Assembly (NCBI GenBank): GCA_964615935.1
Contig: CAZTTG010000019.1
Span: forward strand, 13,589-77,588
Direction of reading: 5' to 3'
DNA length: 64,000 nt
Source of the DNA: CAZTTG01 sp964615935
Lineage (GTDB): Bacteria; Planctomycetota; UBA1135; GCA-002686595
In this document: in pieces, positions 17,583 to 27,057 of the stretch
How positions within the stretch are numbered: the first letter of the stretch is position 1
How the letters are laid out: each line of letters begins with the position of its first letter
Made by a program: the position numbers and the translations under genes
Notes under the pieces: model-generated
What the model was told of the DNA's origin: nothing
Database searches by the model: none
What the model saw: only the letters and a program-made list of their open reading frames with translations

Positions 17583-18715
17583 CCGTTCAGCACCTCGTCG
17601 AAGAGGGACTCCACCGCCGAGAGGGCGTGGTGGTGGGGGTCGTACTGCCGGTCCAGGAAGGCGCGGCTCTTGCGCTTCCACAGCCGCGCGCCGATGCGAT
17701 CGGCGGCCAGGGTGACCATCCGCTCGTGGGCGCACAGCAGGGCGTCGATCCCGTTCATGCGGCCCGTGAGCCGCAGGTTCAGGCAGGCGCAGGCCGAGCC
17801 GCAGCGCCGCTGGATGCCGCACTCCCCGCACTCGCTCGGTCGGCCGCCGCCGTAGCGAGCGAGCACCGCCTCCAGCGCCTTGCGGTCGATCCCCCGATCG
17901 ACGTGCCCGATGCGCAGCTCCTCCGACTCGAGGAACTCGATGCAGGGATAGATGTACCCCTGCGGATCCACGGCGATCTGGCGCACGCCGGCGGCGCAGG
18001 CATCGCGGCTGGCCGACTCGCCGCGGGTGTGGAGCGCGATCTTGCCGTCGAAGGGCGAGAGGTGGAAGTCGACCCCCCGCTCGGTCCAGCGCGCGTACCG
18101 CCGAGCCAGGGCCCGGTAGCCGGCGGCCAGCGCGGCCAGCGAGCCCTCGTCCCAGTCCGCCCCGAAGTCGAGGGTGGAGAGCAGGATCCGGCTGCCCCGC
18201 TCGAAGAGCCAGTCCACGGATCGGGCCAGCTCCGGGGCGCTCTCGGGGCGGATCACCTGGTAGGTGCAGAAGGGGGTTCGCGTCGCGCTCAGGATCGAGA
18301 GGGCCCGCTCGCTCAGGTGGGAGGTGGGCCCGCCCGCCCCCGTGCGGCGCCCGCGGTCCTGGACCCGGGGGCCGCCGTCGGCCGACAGCGAGACGAAGAG
18401 GGCGTGTCGGCGCGCGAAGCGGCAGAAGTCCTCGTCCAAGAGGGCGCCGTTGGTGGAGAGCTTGGAGGTGATCAACGCCCCGCGCCGGGCCGCCACGCGG
18501 GAGAGGCGCGGGAGCGTCGCCTCGATGGTCTCGCGCTCCAGCAAGGGCTCCCCGCCGAACCAGGTCACCGCCACGTGGGCGTGGCCCTCGTCGAGCAGGC
18601 GCAGCACCGCCCGCTCGGCCACCTCCGGCGCCATGCCCGGCCCCGACCGGTGGGTCTGGTAGCAGTAGGAGCAGGCGAAGTTGCAGCTTCGTGTGAGCTG
18701 GAGGATGAGCTGCAT
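17579..18715 (-). CDS. Radical SAM/SPASM maturase-like protein
   Basis: The gene encodes 378 residues. The radical SAM cluster motif CNFACSYCY lies close to the N-terminus (about 12-20), followed by the SAM-binding region VAVTWFGGEPLL. The C-terminal third is a SPASM domain with many cysteines (CAAGVRQIAVDPQGYIYPCI, then CGECGIQRRCGSACACLN, then C in DALLCAHERM), which would bind auxiliary iron-sulfur clusters. This architecture is typical of peptide maturases (anSME, PqqE, thioether-forming enzymes). The gene lies downstream of a second radical SAM gene and a small Cys-containing peptide gene, and it overlaps the unknown gene that ends at 16317. The substrate is not shown by the sequence. 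Confidence 0.9.
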   Translation of the reverse strand: MQLILQLTRSCNFACSYCYQTHRSGPGMAPEVAERAVLRLLDEGHAHVAVTWFGGEPLLERETIEATLPRLSRVAARRGALITSKLSTNGALLDEDFCRFARRHALFVSLSADGGPRVQDRGRRTGAGGPTSHLSERALSILSATRTPFCTYQVIRPESAPELARSVDWLFERGSRILLSTLDFGADWDEGSLAALAAGYRALARRYARWTERGVDFHLSPFDGKIALHTRGESASRDACAAGVRQIAVDPQGYIYPCIEFLESEELRIGHVDRGIDRKALEAVLARYGGGRPSECGECGIQRRCGSACACLNLRLTGRMNGIDALLCAHERMVTLAADRIGARLWKRKSRAFLDRQYDPHHHALSAVESLFDEVLNG

Positions 18716-18834
18716 GGCCGCGAGCGAGGGTACCGGACGAGCGGCGCCCTCTCCGGGAAGAACGGACCGGATGCCGCGCGGATTGGGAGAATCCGCGCTT
18801 TCTCCTCTCCCCTGCCCGCCGGAGCGGGGGCGGG

Positions 18835-20295
18835 CTACCGCAGGTCCGCCAGGAGCGCCGCCAGGAAGTCCCAGACCCGGCCGATGGAGCCGACGTGCAC
18901 CCGCTCGTCGGGGCAGTGCGGATCGCGGATGTCCGGCCCGATCGAGATCATGTCCATGCCCGGGTTCCGGTCGGCGATGAGGCCGCACTCCAGCCCGGCG
19001 TGGATCACCTCCACGACCGGCTTCTTGCCGTACATCCGCTCGTACAGCGCCAGGCTCCGCGCCAGGAGGGGGGAGTCCATGTTCGGGGTCCAGGGCGGGT
19101 AGCCCTCGCTCCGGTGGCCCTCCCCGCCGGCCAGCCGGGCCACGCCCTCGATCCGGTCGGACAGGGCGTGGAGCTCGCTGACCACCGAGCTGCGCTGGCT
19201 GGTGAGGATCTCGATCGCGTCCTCGACCAGATCGACGCGGGCGAGGTTGTCGGAGGTCTGGACCAGGCCCTCGATCTCCGAGCTCATCGCCTCGACCCCG
19301 TGGGGCATCGCCAGCATGAGGTCGATCGCCTTGCCGGTGGAGGCCGCATCGAGCGCCCGGGTCGGCGCCCCCTCGCTCGAACGCTCCAGGCTCACCGCCA
19401 GCTCCGGATCGGTGGTCTGGAACTCGCCGGCGCAGATCCGGCCGCACTCCGCCGCGATCGCGCGCGCCGGCTCGACGGCGGCCTCGGGCAGGAGCAGCAG
19501 GGCCCGGGCGTCGCGCGGGATGGCGTTGTGCGCGCTGCCGCCGGTGAGCTCGGCGATGCGCAGGTCGATCCCGCCCTGGCCCAGCGCGCGGAGGGTCCGG
19601 CCCAGGACCCGGATGGCGTTGGCGCGGCCCAGGGCGATGTCGATGCCCGAGTGGCCGCCCTTCATGCCGCCGGCCGAGAGCTCGCAGGCCGTCCAGCCCG
19701 CCGGCGGGGCCTCGCGCTCCACCGGCACCCTGGAGCTGCTGTCCACGCCGCCGGCGCAGCCCACGGTGAAGACCCCCTCGTCCTCCGAGTCGATGTTGAC
19801 CAGGAGCTTGCCGGCGATGAAGCCCGGCTCGAGCGAGATGGCCCCGGTCAGGCCGGTCTCCTCGTCCACGGTGAACAGCAGCTCCAGCGGCGGATGGGGA
19901 CTCTCGCGGTCCAGGGCGGCCACCATGGCCATGGCGATGGCGATGCCGTTGTCGGCCCCCAGGGTGGTGCGGTCGGCCCTCAGCCACTCGCCGTCGTACA
20001 CCAGCCGGATCGGGTCGGTGGAGAAGTCGTGCTCGGAGTCCGGCGTCTTCTCGCAGACCATGTCCATGTGCCCCTGGAGCACGACCGTCGGCGAGCCCTC
20101 GTAGCCCGGCGAGCCGGGGACCCGGATGAGCGTGTTCCTCACCCGGTCCACCTGGACCTCGAAGCCCTGCTCCCTGGCCCAGGCGGCCAGCCACTCGGCG
20201 ATGCGCTCCTCGTCCTTGGATCCGCGCGGGATGGCGCTGATCTGCTCGAAGCAGCTCAGGATCTCGCGGGTCTTGGCGTGCTCGATGTCGTTCAT
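18835..20295 (-). CDS. pepD: M20 aminoacyl-histidine / Xaa-His dipeptidase (PepD-like)
   Basis: The gene encodes 486 residues, the usual PepD length. It has the zinc-site motifs of the family: LQGHMDMVCEK near 73, GADNGIAIAMAM near 118, DEETGLTGA near 148 and HAGLECG near the C-terminus, plus the SAHNAIPRDA lid region. PepD enzymes are cytosolic metal-dependent dipeptidases (EC 3.4.13.18 group) that split a broad range of dipeptides. The gene sits between two radical SAM genes on the same strand. It could trim leader-peptide fragments of that locus or simply be a housekeeping peptidase; the sequence cannot decide. Confidence 0.93.
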   Translation of the reverse strand: MNDIEHAKTREILSCFEQISAIPRGSKDEERIAEWLAAWAREQGFEVQVDRVRNTLIRVPGSPGYEGSPTVVLQGHMDMVCEKTPDSEHDFSTDPIRLVYDGEWLRADRTTLGADNGIAIAMAMVAALDRESPHPPLELLFTVDEETGLTGAISLEPGFIAGKLLVNIDSEDEGVFTVGCAGGVDSSSRVPVEREAPPAGWTACELSAGGMKGGHSGIDIALGRANAIRVLGRTLRALGQGGIDLRIAELTGGSAHNAIPRDARALLLLPEAAVEPARAIAAECGRICAGEFQTTDPELAVSLERSSEGAPTRALDAASTGKAIDLMLAMPHGVEAMSSEIEGLVQTSDNLARVDLVEDAIEILTSQRSSVVSELHALSDRIEGVARLAGGEGHRSEGYPPWTPNMDSPLLARSLALYERMYGKKPVVEVIHAGLECGLIADRNPGMDMISIGPDIRDPHCPDERVHVGSIGRVWDFLAALLADLR

Positions 20296-20421
20296 GGGCG
20301 GCTCCTCGATCCTCCTGGATCGTTCGCATCCGGCGGTCCGTCGACGCGGACTCCAACACGATAGCCCCTGTCGGCTCCCGCCGCTCGCGGAACCCCGCGC
20401 GATCCGCGCATCGAGGCCCTC

Positions 20422-21396
20422 TCAGGCCAGGATCGGGCCGTCCGCGAGCCCGATCATCGGACACTCGAGCTCGTCCCTGCTGCCGGAGCGCAGGCCCCGC
20501 ATCCACCTCAGCATGAGCGGGGTGTCCAGCTCCAGGCGGCCGTCCTCGCGGAGGACGCCGACCCGGTTGTTCGGGTGGGCCTGGGCCACGCTGCACTTGT
20601 TGAGCGAGCCGTCGGCGCGGACGATGAAGGAGTTGGCCCAGCCGGCGTAGCACGCCTGGAGCTTCTCCTCCTGCGCCCCGGCCGCCTGCTCGCGCAGGTT
20701 CGCCTCGACCGGGGCGGCCGAGGGCCCCTCGAGCACCGGCAGCTCGGCGTCGCCGGAGCCCCCCAGGCGGGCCAGCCTCCGCACCGCGAGGCGAAAGCGC
20801 GGATCCCCGCCGAAGGTCTCGCGGCAGGTGGCGATGAAGCCGGGCATGTCCTCGCGGTTCTCCTCGTCCAGGTGCAGCCGCAGCACGACCTCGAAGTCGC
20901 CGGCGACGTCGCGCAGGGCCTCGACGTTGCGCCAGATCCGCTCGAAGGTGCCGCCGCCGTCCGGCCGGACGCGGCGGGCGTCGTGCCGGGGTCGGGGACC
21001 GTCGAAGGTGACGTACCAGGAGCTCACGCCCAGACCCAGCAGGCCCTCGAAGATCTCCCGGGAGAGCAGGTACCCGTTGGTGGTCATGTCGGAGCTGAAG
21101 TCGACGCGCGGATGCCGCCCGAGGAGGTCCCGGGCGTGGGCGAGGACGTCCTCGACCAGGTCCCGCGCGAGGAGCGGCTCGCCGCCGAACCAGGAGAGGG
21201 TCAGCGCCCGGAGATCCGGCGCGCGCCGCTCCAGCAGGCGCTTCACGCCCGCCACCACCTCCGGGGCCATGCGGCCGCCGCCGAAGTCCTCGAAGCAGTA
21301 GGTGCAGCGGAGGTTGCAGGCCTCGGTGGGCAGCAGGATCAGGTACAGGCGATCACTCGCCAGGCACGTCGGCAGCTCCCTGTCGGTCGGGACCAT
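20422..21396 (-). CDS. Radical SAM protein, SPASM-like, next to a small Cys peptide
   Basis: The cluster motif CNLRCTYCF appears about 25 residues from the start, followed by LTLSWFGGEPLL. The C-terminal part has a reduced SPASM-like set of cysteines (CYAGWANSFIVRADGSLNKC ... CPMIG). ATG 21396 is chosen. A GTG at 21435 would add 13 residues, and neither has a good ribosome site. The gene follows the 95-aa peptide gene by about 100 bp and precedes the dipeptidase and the second radical SAM gene. The relation to peptide maturases suggests that the peptide is its substrate (inference). Confidence 0.88.
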   Translation of the reverse strand: MVPTDRELPTCLASDRLYLILLPTEACNLRCTYCFEDFGGGRMAPEVVAGVKRLLERRAPDLRALTLSWFGGEPLLARDLVEDVLAHARDLLGRHPRVDFSSDMTTNGYLLSREIFEGLLGLGVSSWYVTFDGPRPRHDARRVRPDGGGTFERIWRNVEALRDVAGDFEVVLRLHLDEENREDMPGFIATCRETFGGDPRFRLAVRRLARLGGSGDAELPVLEGPSAAPVEANLREQAAGAQEEKLQACYAGWANSFIVRADGSLNKCSVAQAHPNNRVGVLREDGRLELDTPLMLRWMRGLRSGSRDELECPMIGLADGPILA

Positions 21397-21498
21397 CGCG
21401 AGGGCGCTTTCGCGGGGGGACCTTCGCCGTGTCACGCGAGGCGGGGGCGGCTCCGCCTCGGAGCCACCCCGATCACCCCCCGGAAGGCGCCGTCCGGG

Positions 21499-21786
21499 TT
21501 ACGAGCCCCCTGAACCGGGGGTATCGGGCGGGTAGATCTCGAGATCGTCCAACTTGGCCCCCGCCGTGCCGCACACGTTCACGGGCGGTCCAGGTTTGGG
21601 GCGAGGTCCGCAGCTGGCCTCGCGCATCGGCTGGGGATCGAAGGCGACCGGTAGGTCCTTCTGACCTTCGAGCTTCGAGATCAGCTCCGCCGCCAGAGCC
21701 TCGTTCACGATGACGAGGCGGCCGTCCTCGTCGAAGTTGACCGTCTCGGCATCCCACGCTTCGTTGCCATTGCCTGATGATGTCAT
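21499..21786 (-). CDS. 95-aa Cys-containing peptide, candidate radical SAM substrate
   Basis: The short gene has an ATG at 21786 preceded by GGAGGGAGGCGAG, a strong ribosome site. The N-terminal half looks like a leader: Trp11, then NFDEDGRLVIVNEALAAELI, a short strand and an amphipathic helix. The C-terminal half differs in character: it has two cysteines (59 and 72) in a Pro/Gly-rich segment (ASCGPRPKPGPPVNVCGTAG) and a low-complexity tail. It is immediately upstream of a radical SAM gene, with a second one downstream in the same orientation, and just downstream of a TPR-CHAT gene. I read it as a possible RiPP precursor. No known precursor family was recognised. Confidence 0.7.
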   Translation of the reverse strand: MTSSGNGNEAWDAETVNFDEDGRLVIVNEALAAELISKLEGQKDLPVAFDPQPMREASCGPRPKPGPPVNVCGTAGAKLDDLEIYPPDTPGSGGS

Positions 21787-21851
21787 GGCTCTCGCCTCCC
21801 TCCATCGGCCCTGGGGCCGGCGGGTCAGGGTACTCGTTGCCGGCGCCCGAT

Positions 21852-24801
21852 TCACCTCCAACCGCCCACGGCGACGAAGGCGGCCCAGAAGGAGGGATGG
21901 GTGCTCTGGCCACGCTCCCTCCGCTCCTCGCGCGTGGCGAGACTCGCCGCGCGCACGGCCTCCGGAATGCTCTCCCCGCGACCGCGCCACGAGGAGTGGA
22001 AGTGCTTCATCCACTGCTCCGCGGCCCGGTCGTCGACCTTCCAGAGGCTCATGATCACGGTCTCGACGCCGGCCAGCTCGAAGGCCCGCCGCAGGCCGAA
22101 GACCCCCTCTCCGGCCTGGACCTGCCCGAGCCCCGTATCGCAGGCCGAGAGCACCGCCAGCTCAACCCGGGAGAGGTCCAGCATGACGATCTCCTCCGCG
22201 GTCAGGATCCCGTCCTCCTCGCCGGGCCTCGCCTCCGAGCGGCGGTTGGCTCCCGCGAGGGCGAGTCCCGAGCACAGGAGGGGGTGATCGTCCGGGCCGG
22301 GCAGGGGCAGCTCCGCCCGCGGCTCGAGCACGTCGACCAGAGGCTCGCCCTTCGGGAGCTTCGGGCTCGCCCCGCCGCGGGTGCTCGCGACCTCCACCGG
22401 CTTGCGCTCCGCCCCCAGGAAGAAGCCGTGGGTGGCCAGATGCAGCACGCGGCGCCGGGGAGCCTCCTTCTTGAAGGCGGCCTCCGTGGCCCGCTCTCTC
22501 AGGAGCAGGAGGGCCGTCCCGTCCTCCTCGGCTCCCGCCTCCCACTGGCCGGCGATGTAGCGGGCCTCGTCCGCCGAGCCCGGCAGATCCTCGAAGGAGA
22601 GGGATCGAAAGGAACGCGCCAGGGGGGGAATCCTCTCCCCGGACTCCGGCGCCTCGGCTGGCGCCAGGTCGCCGAAGGCCGCTCCACCCAGGGCCAGCAG
22701 CCCGGCGCCTCGCTCCAGGCCCGAGCGGTCCTCGAGGAGACCGCGCTCGGCTGCGGATCGCCGCTGCGGAGCACCGAAGCCGCGTAGGAGTCCACCTTGG
22801 TCGGTTCCTCGGGCGACAGGTGCCGGCCGAAGTGGAAGATGGAGACCAGGGCGCTGCGGGCGGGCAGGGCGGCGGCGATCTCCTCCAGGCTCGGCTCGGA
22901 GCGCTCGCCCATCCCCCGGAGCTCGTGGCTCTCCTCCGCGAAGTCGCGCTCCGCGCGGACCTTCCTCTGGTTGACCTCCTCCAGATCGTGCATCCACGCG
23001 CCGGTGCTCGCCGAGCCGGGACCCCGGACCAGCAGATCGGAGAGCTCGGCCGCCGTCGAGCGCAGCTTCCCCGCGGAGCGGGTCAGCCCGGGCTCCACCG
23101 CCCGGCACATGGCCTGCTGCCGGGTCGCCATCTCCTCGAGGATCAGGGCCCTCGAGCCGATCGCCTCGCGGAGCACCGCCGCGGTGGATTCCGGGCCGGA
23201 GAGGCCCCCCCCAGGATCAGCGAGAACGCGAAGTCCAGACCCGACGTCCGGCCCTCCGCGTAGCGGAGCGCCCGCTGGCGGATGGTCCGGGTGCTGGTGA
23301 GGCGCAGGTGGTCCCGCGCCACGCGCTCGGCCAGCAGGGCCTGATCCAGCGCCGCCTCGTGCTGGCCGTCGGCGTACAGGGCCATCGAGAGGCCCACGCG
23401 GGCCTCCGCCAGGATGGGGTTCTGCTCGGAGTCTCCGCCCCGCCCGAAGCGTTCGATGGACTCCTCGATCAGCTCGCACGCCCGCTCGTACTCCCCGCGG
23501 TCGTGCGCGAGGACCCCCATGTTGTAGACGAGAATACCGAAGTCGACGCTGGCGGGCCCGGCCCCGCGCTCCAGAGCCGCTCGGGCCCTTTCGTACTGGC
23601 CCTCCGCCCCGTCGAGATCGCCGGTCTCGTGCAGCAGCGCGCCATACTGGAAGGCGCATTGCGCGACGAGAGCATCGTCCGCCTGCCCGCTGTCGACGAA
23701 CTCGAGGGCGCGCTCGTAGTGGCGCCGAGCGTCGGCGTACTCCCCGCGGTGCCTGCGGAGGATGCCGAGCCAGATCGAGCAGTCCGCGACCCTGGAGTCG
23801 TGGTCGCCGAAGGCAGCGCGCAGGATGCCCAGGGCGCGCTCGTAGCCTTTCAGGGCGGCCTCGCCGGCCCCCATGGCGAAGTCCAGGCCGGCGAGATCCG
23901 TGAGCGAGTCCGCCACGTGGGTGTGGTCCGGTCCGAAGGCCTTCTCGAAGATGACCAGGACCCTCTCAAGGTGGGGGCGCACGTCCGCGAAGTCGCCGGT
24001 CGTGTGGGCGAGCTTGCCCAGGAAGCGGTGCACGGACCCCAGGCGGGGGTGGTCGGAACGCAGCCTCGCCTCCAGGATCTCGAGCGCCCCGGTGAAATGC
24101 GAGATCGCGGGCTCGTACTTTTCCCGCCCGTAGTGCACGTGGCCCAGGAAGATCATCCTCTGGGCCACATCCAGATGGTCTGCCTCCAGGCTCTCCTCCT
24201 GGATGCTCCGAGCGCGATCCAGGAGCTCGATGGACTCCTCGGTGGAGTCGGCGTAGCCCAGCCCGGCCCAGGTCATCATGCTCCGGGCCACGGCCGGGTG
24301 CCGCTCGCCCAGCGAGGTCTCGCGCATCTCCCAGGCGCGGAGGAGGAGATCCTCCGCCTGCCCGTAGTTCCTGAGCTTGTAGTGCAGCATGCCGAGCTGG
24401 TGGATCGCCTCGGCCAGCTCGGGATCGCTCTCGCCGAGGAGGCTCTCCTTGATGTGCACCGCGCCCTGGCCCAGCTCGAGGGCCTCGGGATCCCGGGTCT
24501 TCGCCCCGCGCCGCATGGCCTCGGCCGTCCTCTGCATGGCCTCGGCCGCCTGCAGACTCTCCTCGCCGAAGGCCTCGCGAGCCCGCCCGAGCAGGTCGCG
24601 GCCATCCGACTCGGCCGCGGTGTAGCGCGCGTCCAGGATGAGCTCCTCGACGCCCGCGAGCTCCGCCGCGAAAGCCGGCCCATCCAGGGGCGAACTCGTG
24701 ACAGGAGCGCGCTCCTCCTCCGCCGGACCACAGCCGAGGGTCCAGCCGAGCACGGTCAGGACGAGCAGAGCCCGCCACGGATGTGTGGAGGGAAACCGCA
24801 T
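21852..24801 (-). pseudogene. TPR-CHAT protein gene, broken by a frameshift and an internal deletion
   Basis: Three frames in order make one protein. (1) 24801 to about 23210: a lipoprotein signal (VLTVLGWTLGCGP) and many TPRs. (2) About 23210 to 22750: a helical linker and the start of a CHAT domain (ARSALVSIFHFGRHLS, KVDSYAASVLR). (3) About 22750 to 21852: the CHAT end, with the catalytic His motif VLHLATHGFF and the Cys motif VLSACDTGLG. The first break lies at a run of eight C (23205-23212), where one extra base restores the frame. At the second break the normal middle of CHAT between SVLR and LLALGG is absent, which implies a deletion as well as a shift. CHAT domains are caspase-like peptidases. 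The gene heads the peptide/radical SAM cluster. Confidence 0.65.
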
Positions 24802-24850
24802 GCCGGGACCCGCGCTCGCCCCAGATCCTCGTAGGCCGAGCGGACGGATC

Positions 24851-24856
24851 AGTCTA
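24851..24856 (-). promoter_or_regulatory. Possible -10 hexamer TAGACT
   Basis: TAGACT reads on the minus strand about 50 bp upstream of the TPR-CHAT start at 24801. It resembles the TATACT hexamers seen ahead of other starts in this window. No good -35 is visible. Confidence 0.3.
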
Positions 24857-24918
24857 CCCCCGCCTTCCCGGCGGATCGGGCGAACCGGGGTCTCGGATGT
24901 GGGACGGCCCGAATTCGC

Positions 24919-27057
24919 CTATCTCCAGGCGGATTCGAGCTCGTGGATCTTCATGGATTCGACCCGCGATCGGCCGCCGCGAGAGATGAGCTCGATGCCC
25001 TCGCGGCCCTCGGGCGGGATCAGGCCCACCGGCATGTAGAGCCTCCCGCGGTCGCCGAAGATCTCGATGGAGGTGCGGTCCACCAGGATCTCCAGCTCGA
25101 TCGCGCCGCCCCGGGGCCGCAGCGGGCCGCGGTGGCCCGCGCACTCGAGCTCCGATGCCTCGACGCGATAGACGATCGGAACGCCGCCGATCGAGAGCTC
25201 CAGCTCGGTCGCCTCCTGGATGCTCCAGCGCGCTTCGAGGTGGAGGAGGCCACTCTCGATGCCGGGCAGCGGCTCTCCATCGCCGGTCACATCGAGCCCG
25301 TCGAATGCGTGGGTTCGCCCATGGAGGAGGGCGATCTCCTCCACCGGCTCGGCGCACATGCGGATCCCGTCCTCGGTGGTCCGCAGGCCGAGCTCCACGG
25401 GGAAGTCCATCATCTGGTTGAAGGGCATGTCGGGGTGCCCGATCCGCCCCCAGGCGATCTGGATCCGCCGCCCGTCGGCCGCGGGGACGCCGTTGAAGGT
25501 CTGCGAGGCGTAGAAGCAGTTCCCGTGCTGGAAGCGGTGCTTGCCCGACTCGGGGGTGAAGGTCGCCCCGTCGAAGGCCCCGATGGAGTAGGCGCCGTCG
25601 GCCGCGTAGACCACCCACTTGCGGCGCTCCGCGTCGCCGTCGACCGCGAGCTCGAAGATCTCCGGGCACTCGTAGTAGCCGTCGATCCGGCTCTGGAAGG
25701 TCCACTCCTTCAGGTCGCTCGAGGTGTGGAAGGCGATGCCCCGCGAGTCCCCGCGCTCGTCGTAGACCGCCATGACCCAGTGCCCGCCCGGCTCGTAGCG
25801 GATGACCTTGGGGTCCCGGCCGGCGTGGCGCACCACCGGGTTGCCGGGGAAGTCGACGAAGGTCCGGCCGCGGTCCCGGCTGTAGGCGATCGACTCCCCG
25901 CGGCCGGTGCTGGTGTAGAAGGCGACGATGACCTCCTCCTCGCCCTCCTGGAATCCGGCGGTGTTCTCCCGGTCCACCACGGCGCTGCCGGAGAAGCACC
26001 AGTCGCCGAAGCGATGGGGGTAGAGGGCGATGGGCAGCTCCTCCCAGTGCACCAGGTCGCGGCTCACGGCGTGGCCCCAGTGCATGTTGCCCCAGCTCCA
26101 GCCGTAGGGGTTGTGCTGGTAGTAGAGGTGGTACTCGCCGTCGTGAAAGACCAGGCCGTTGGGATCGTTGTTCCAGCCGCGCCGGGAGGAGAAGTGGAAC
26201 TGCGGTCGGTACCTCTCCCGGTAGAGCCGGTCGGCGCCGGGGACCTCGTCGGCCTGCTCGATGGCCTCCAGGGCCCGGGAGTCCGGCGGCAGGAGGTCCA
26301 CGGCGACCCGCAGGCGCTGGCCGGCGAAGGCGGAGAGGTCGCAGAAGACCCGGAAGTCGACCGCGTCGGGCTCGGCCAGCTCGATCTCGAATTCGCGGAC
26401 CGTCTCCGCGCCGCGGAGCAGGCGCATGCGCTGCTTGGGCGCGCCGGTCCGCACCGGCAGGTGCAGGTAGCGCCTCTCGACCAGGAGGTCGCGGAAGGCC
26501 GGCTTCGCCTGGCGCTCGACGTCGCTCAGGACGATGTGGTCGACGTTGATGTGACCCCAGCCGCCGGTCTGCCGATCGACGATCCGGATGATGGCGCTCC
26601 GGCCGGCCAGCTCGTCCACCTCCCAGCTGTGCCAGTCGAGGTGCTCCGAGCCGCCCGGCCGGTCGTTGGGCCCGGTGGCGGTGCGTACCACCCGGCCGTC
26701 GACGATCAGCTCGATGCAGGCCCTGTCCGGATGCTGGCCGCCGCCCAGGAGGAAGCTGAGGTAGCCGCGCTCGATCGCGAAGGGCGGGGAGGTGAGCACC
26801 CCCTGGCTGTCGTCCCCTCCCCGAAAGCTGTTGACCAACCGCTGGCCGAGGTAGCCGGTCACGCGCATCTGGTTCGGGAGGGTCCCGCGCGCCGGACCCG
26901 ATCCGAAGGCCTCTCCCTCGGCGGTCCAGTCGCCGTAGGTCTTCCCCTCGAAGTCGGCGATCAGGATGTCGGCCCGCGGCTCCTGGGCCTGGACCGAGAT
27001 CGCCCCGAGGGCCAGACCGATCAGGAGGCCCGTCCACCGCCGGGGCGCGACCCTCAT
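24919..27057 (-). CDS. Secreted GH32 beta-fructosidase (levanase/inulinase type)
   Basis: The gene encodes 712 residues with a signal peptide (GLLIGLALGAISVQA). An N-terminal carbohydrate-binding-like beta domain (about 30-190) precedes the GH32 five-bladed catalytic propeller and a C-terminal beta-sandwich (DRTSIEIFGDRGRLYM). Catalytic motifs are all present: WNNDPNG with the nucleophile Asp near 300, RDPKV near 416 and ECPEIF with the acid/base Glu near 462. It should hydrolyse beta-fructans such as levan, inulin or sucrose. The ATG overlaps the stop of the upstream propeller lipoprotein gene (ATGA), so the two are coupled. Confidence 0.93.
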   Translation of the reverse strand: MRVAPRRWTGLLIGLALGAISVQAQEPRADILIADFEGKTYGDWTAEGEAFGSGPARGTLPNQMRVTGYLGQRLVNSFRGGDDSQGVLTSPPFAIERGYLSFLLGGGQHPDRACIELIVDGRVVRTATGPNDRPGGSEHLDWHSWEVDELAGRSAIIRIVDRQTGGWGHINVDHIVLSDVERQAKPAFRDLLVERRYLHLPVRTGAPKQRMRLLRGAETVREFEIELAEPDAVDFRVFCDLSAFAGQRLRVAVDLLPPDSRALEAIEQADEVPGADRLYRERYRPQFHFSSRRGWNNDPNGLVFHDGEYHLYYQHNPYGWSWGNMHWGHAVSRDLVHWEELPIALYPHRFGDWCFSGSAVVDRENTAGFQEGEEEVIVAFYTSTGRGESIAYSRDRGRTFVDFPGNPVVRHAGRDPKVIRYEPGGHWVMAVYDERGDSRGIAFHTSSDLKEWTFQSRIDGYYECPEIFELAVDGDAERRKWVVYAADGAYSIGAFDGATFTPESGKHRFQHGNCFYASQTFNGVPAADGRRIQIAWGRIGHPDMPFNQMMDFPVELGLRTTEDGIRMCAEPVEEIALLHGRTHAFDGLDVTGDGEPLPGIESGLLHLEARWSIQEATELELSIGGVPIVYRVEASELECAGHRGPLRPRGGAIELEILVDRTSIEIFGDRGRLYMPVGLIPPEGREGIELISRGGRSRVESMKIHELESAWR

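Noticed and set aside
16317..21786. Assignment of the two radical SAM genes to the His-Xaa-Ser (HxsB/HxsC) system
   Set aside because: No His-Xaa-Ser repeat protein or HxsD-like gene is present; the peptide lacks such repeats.
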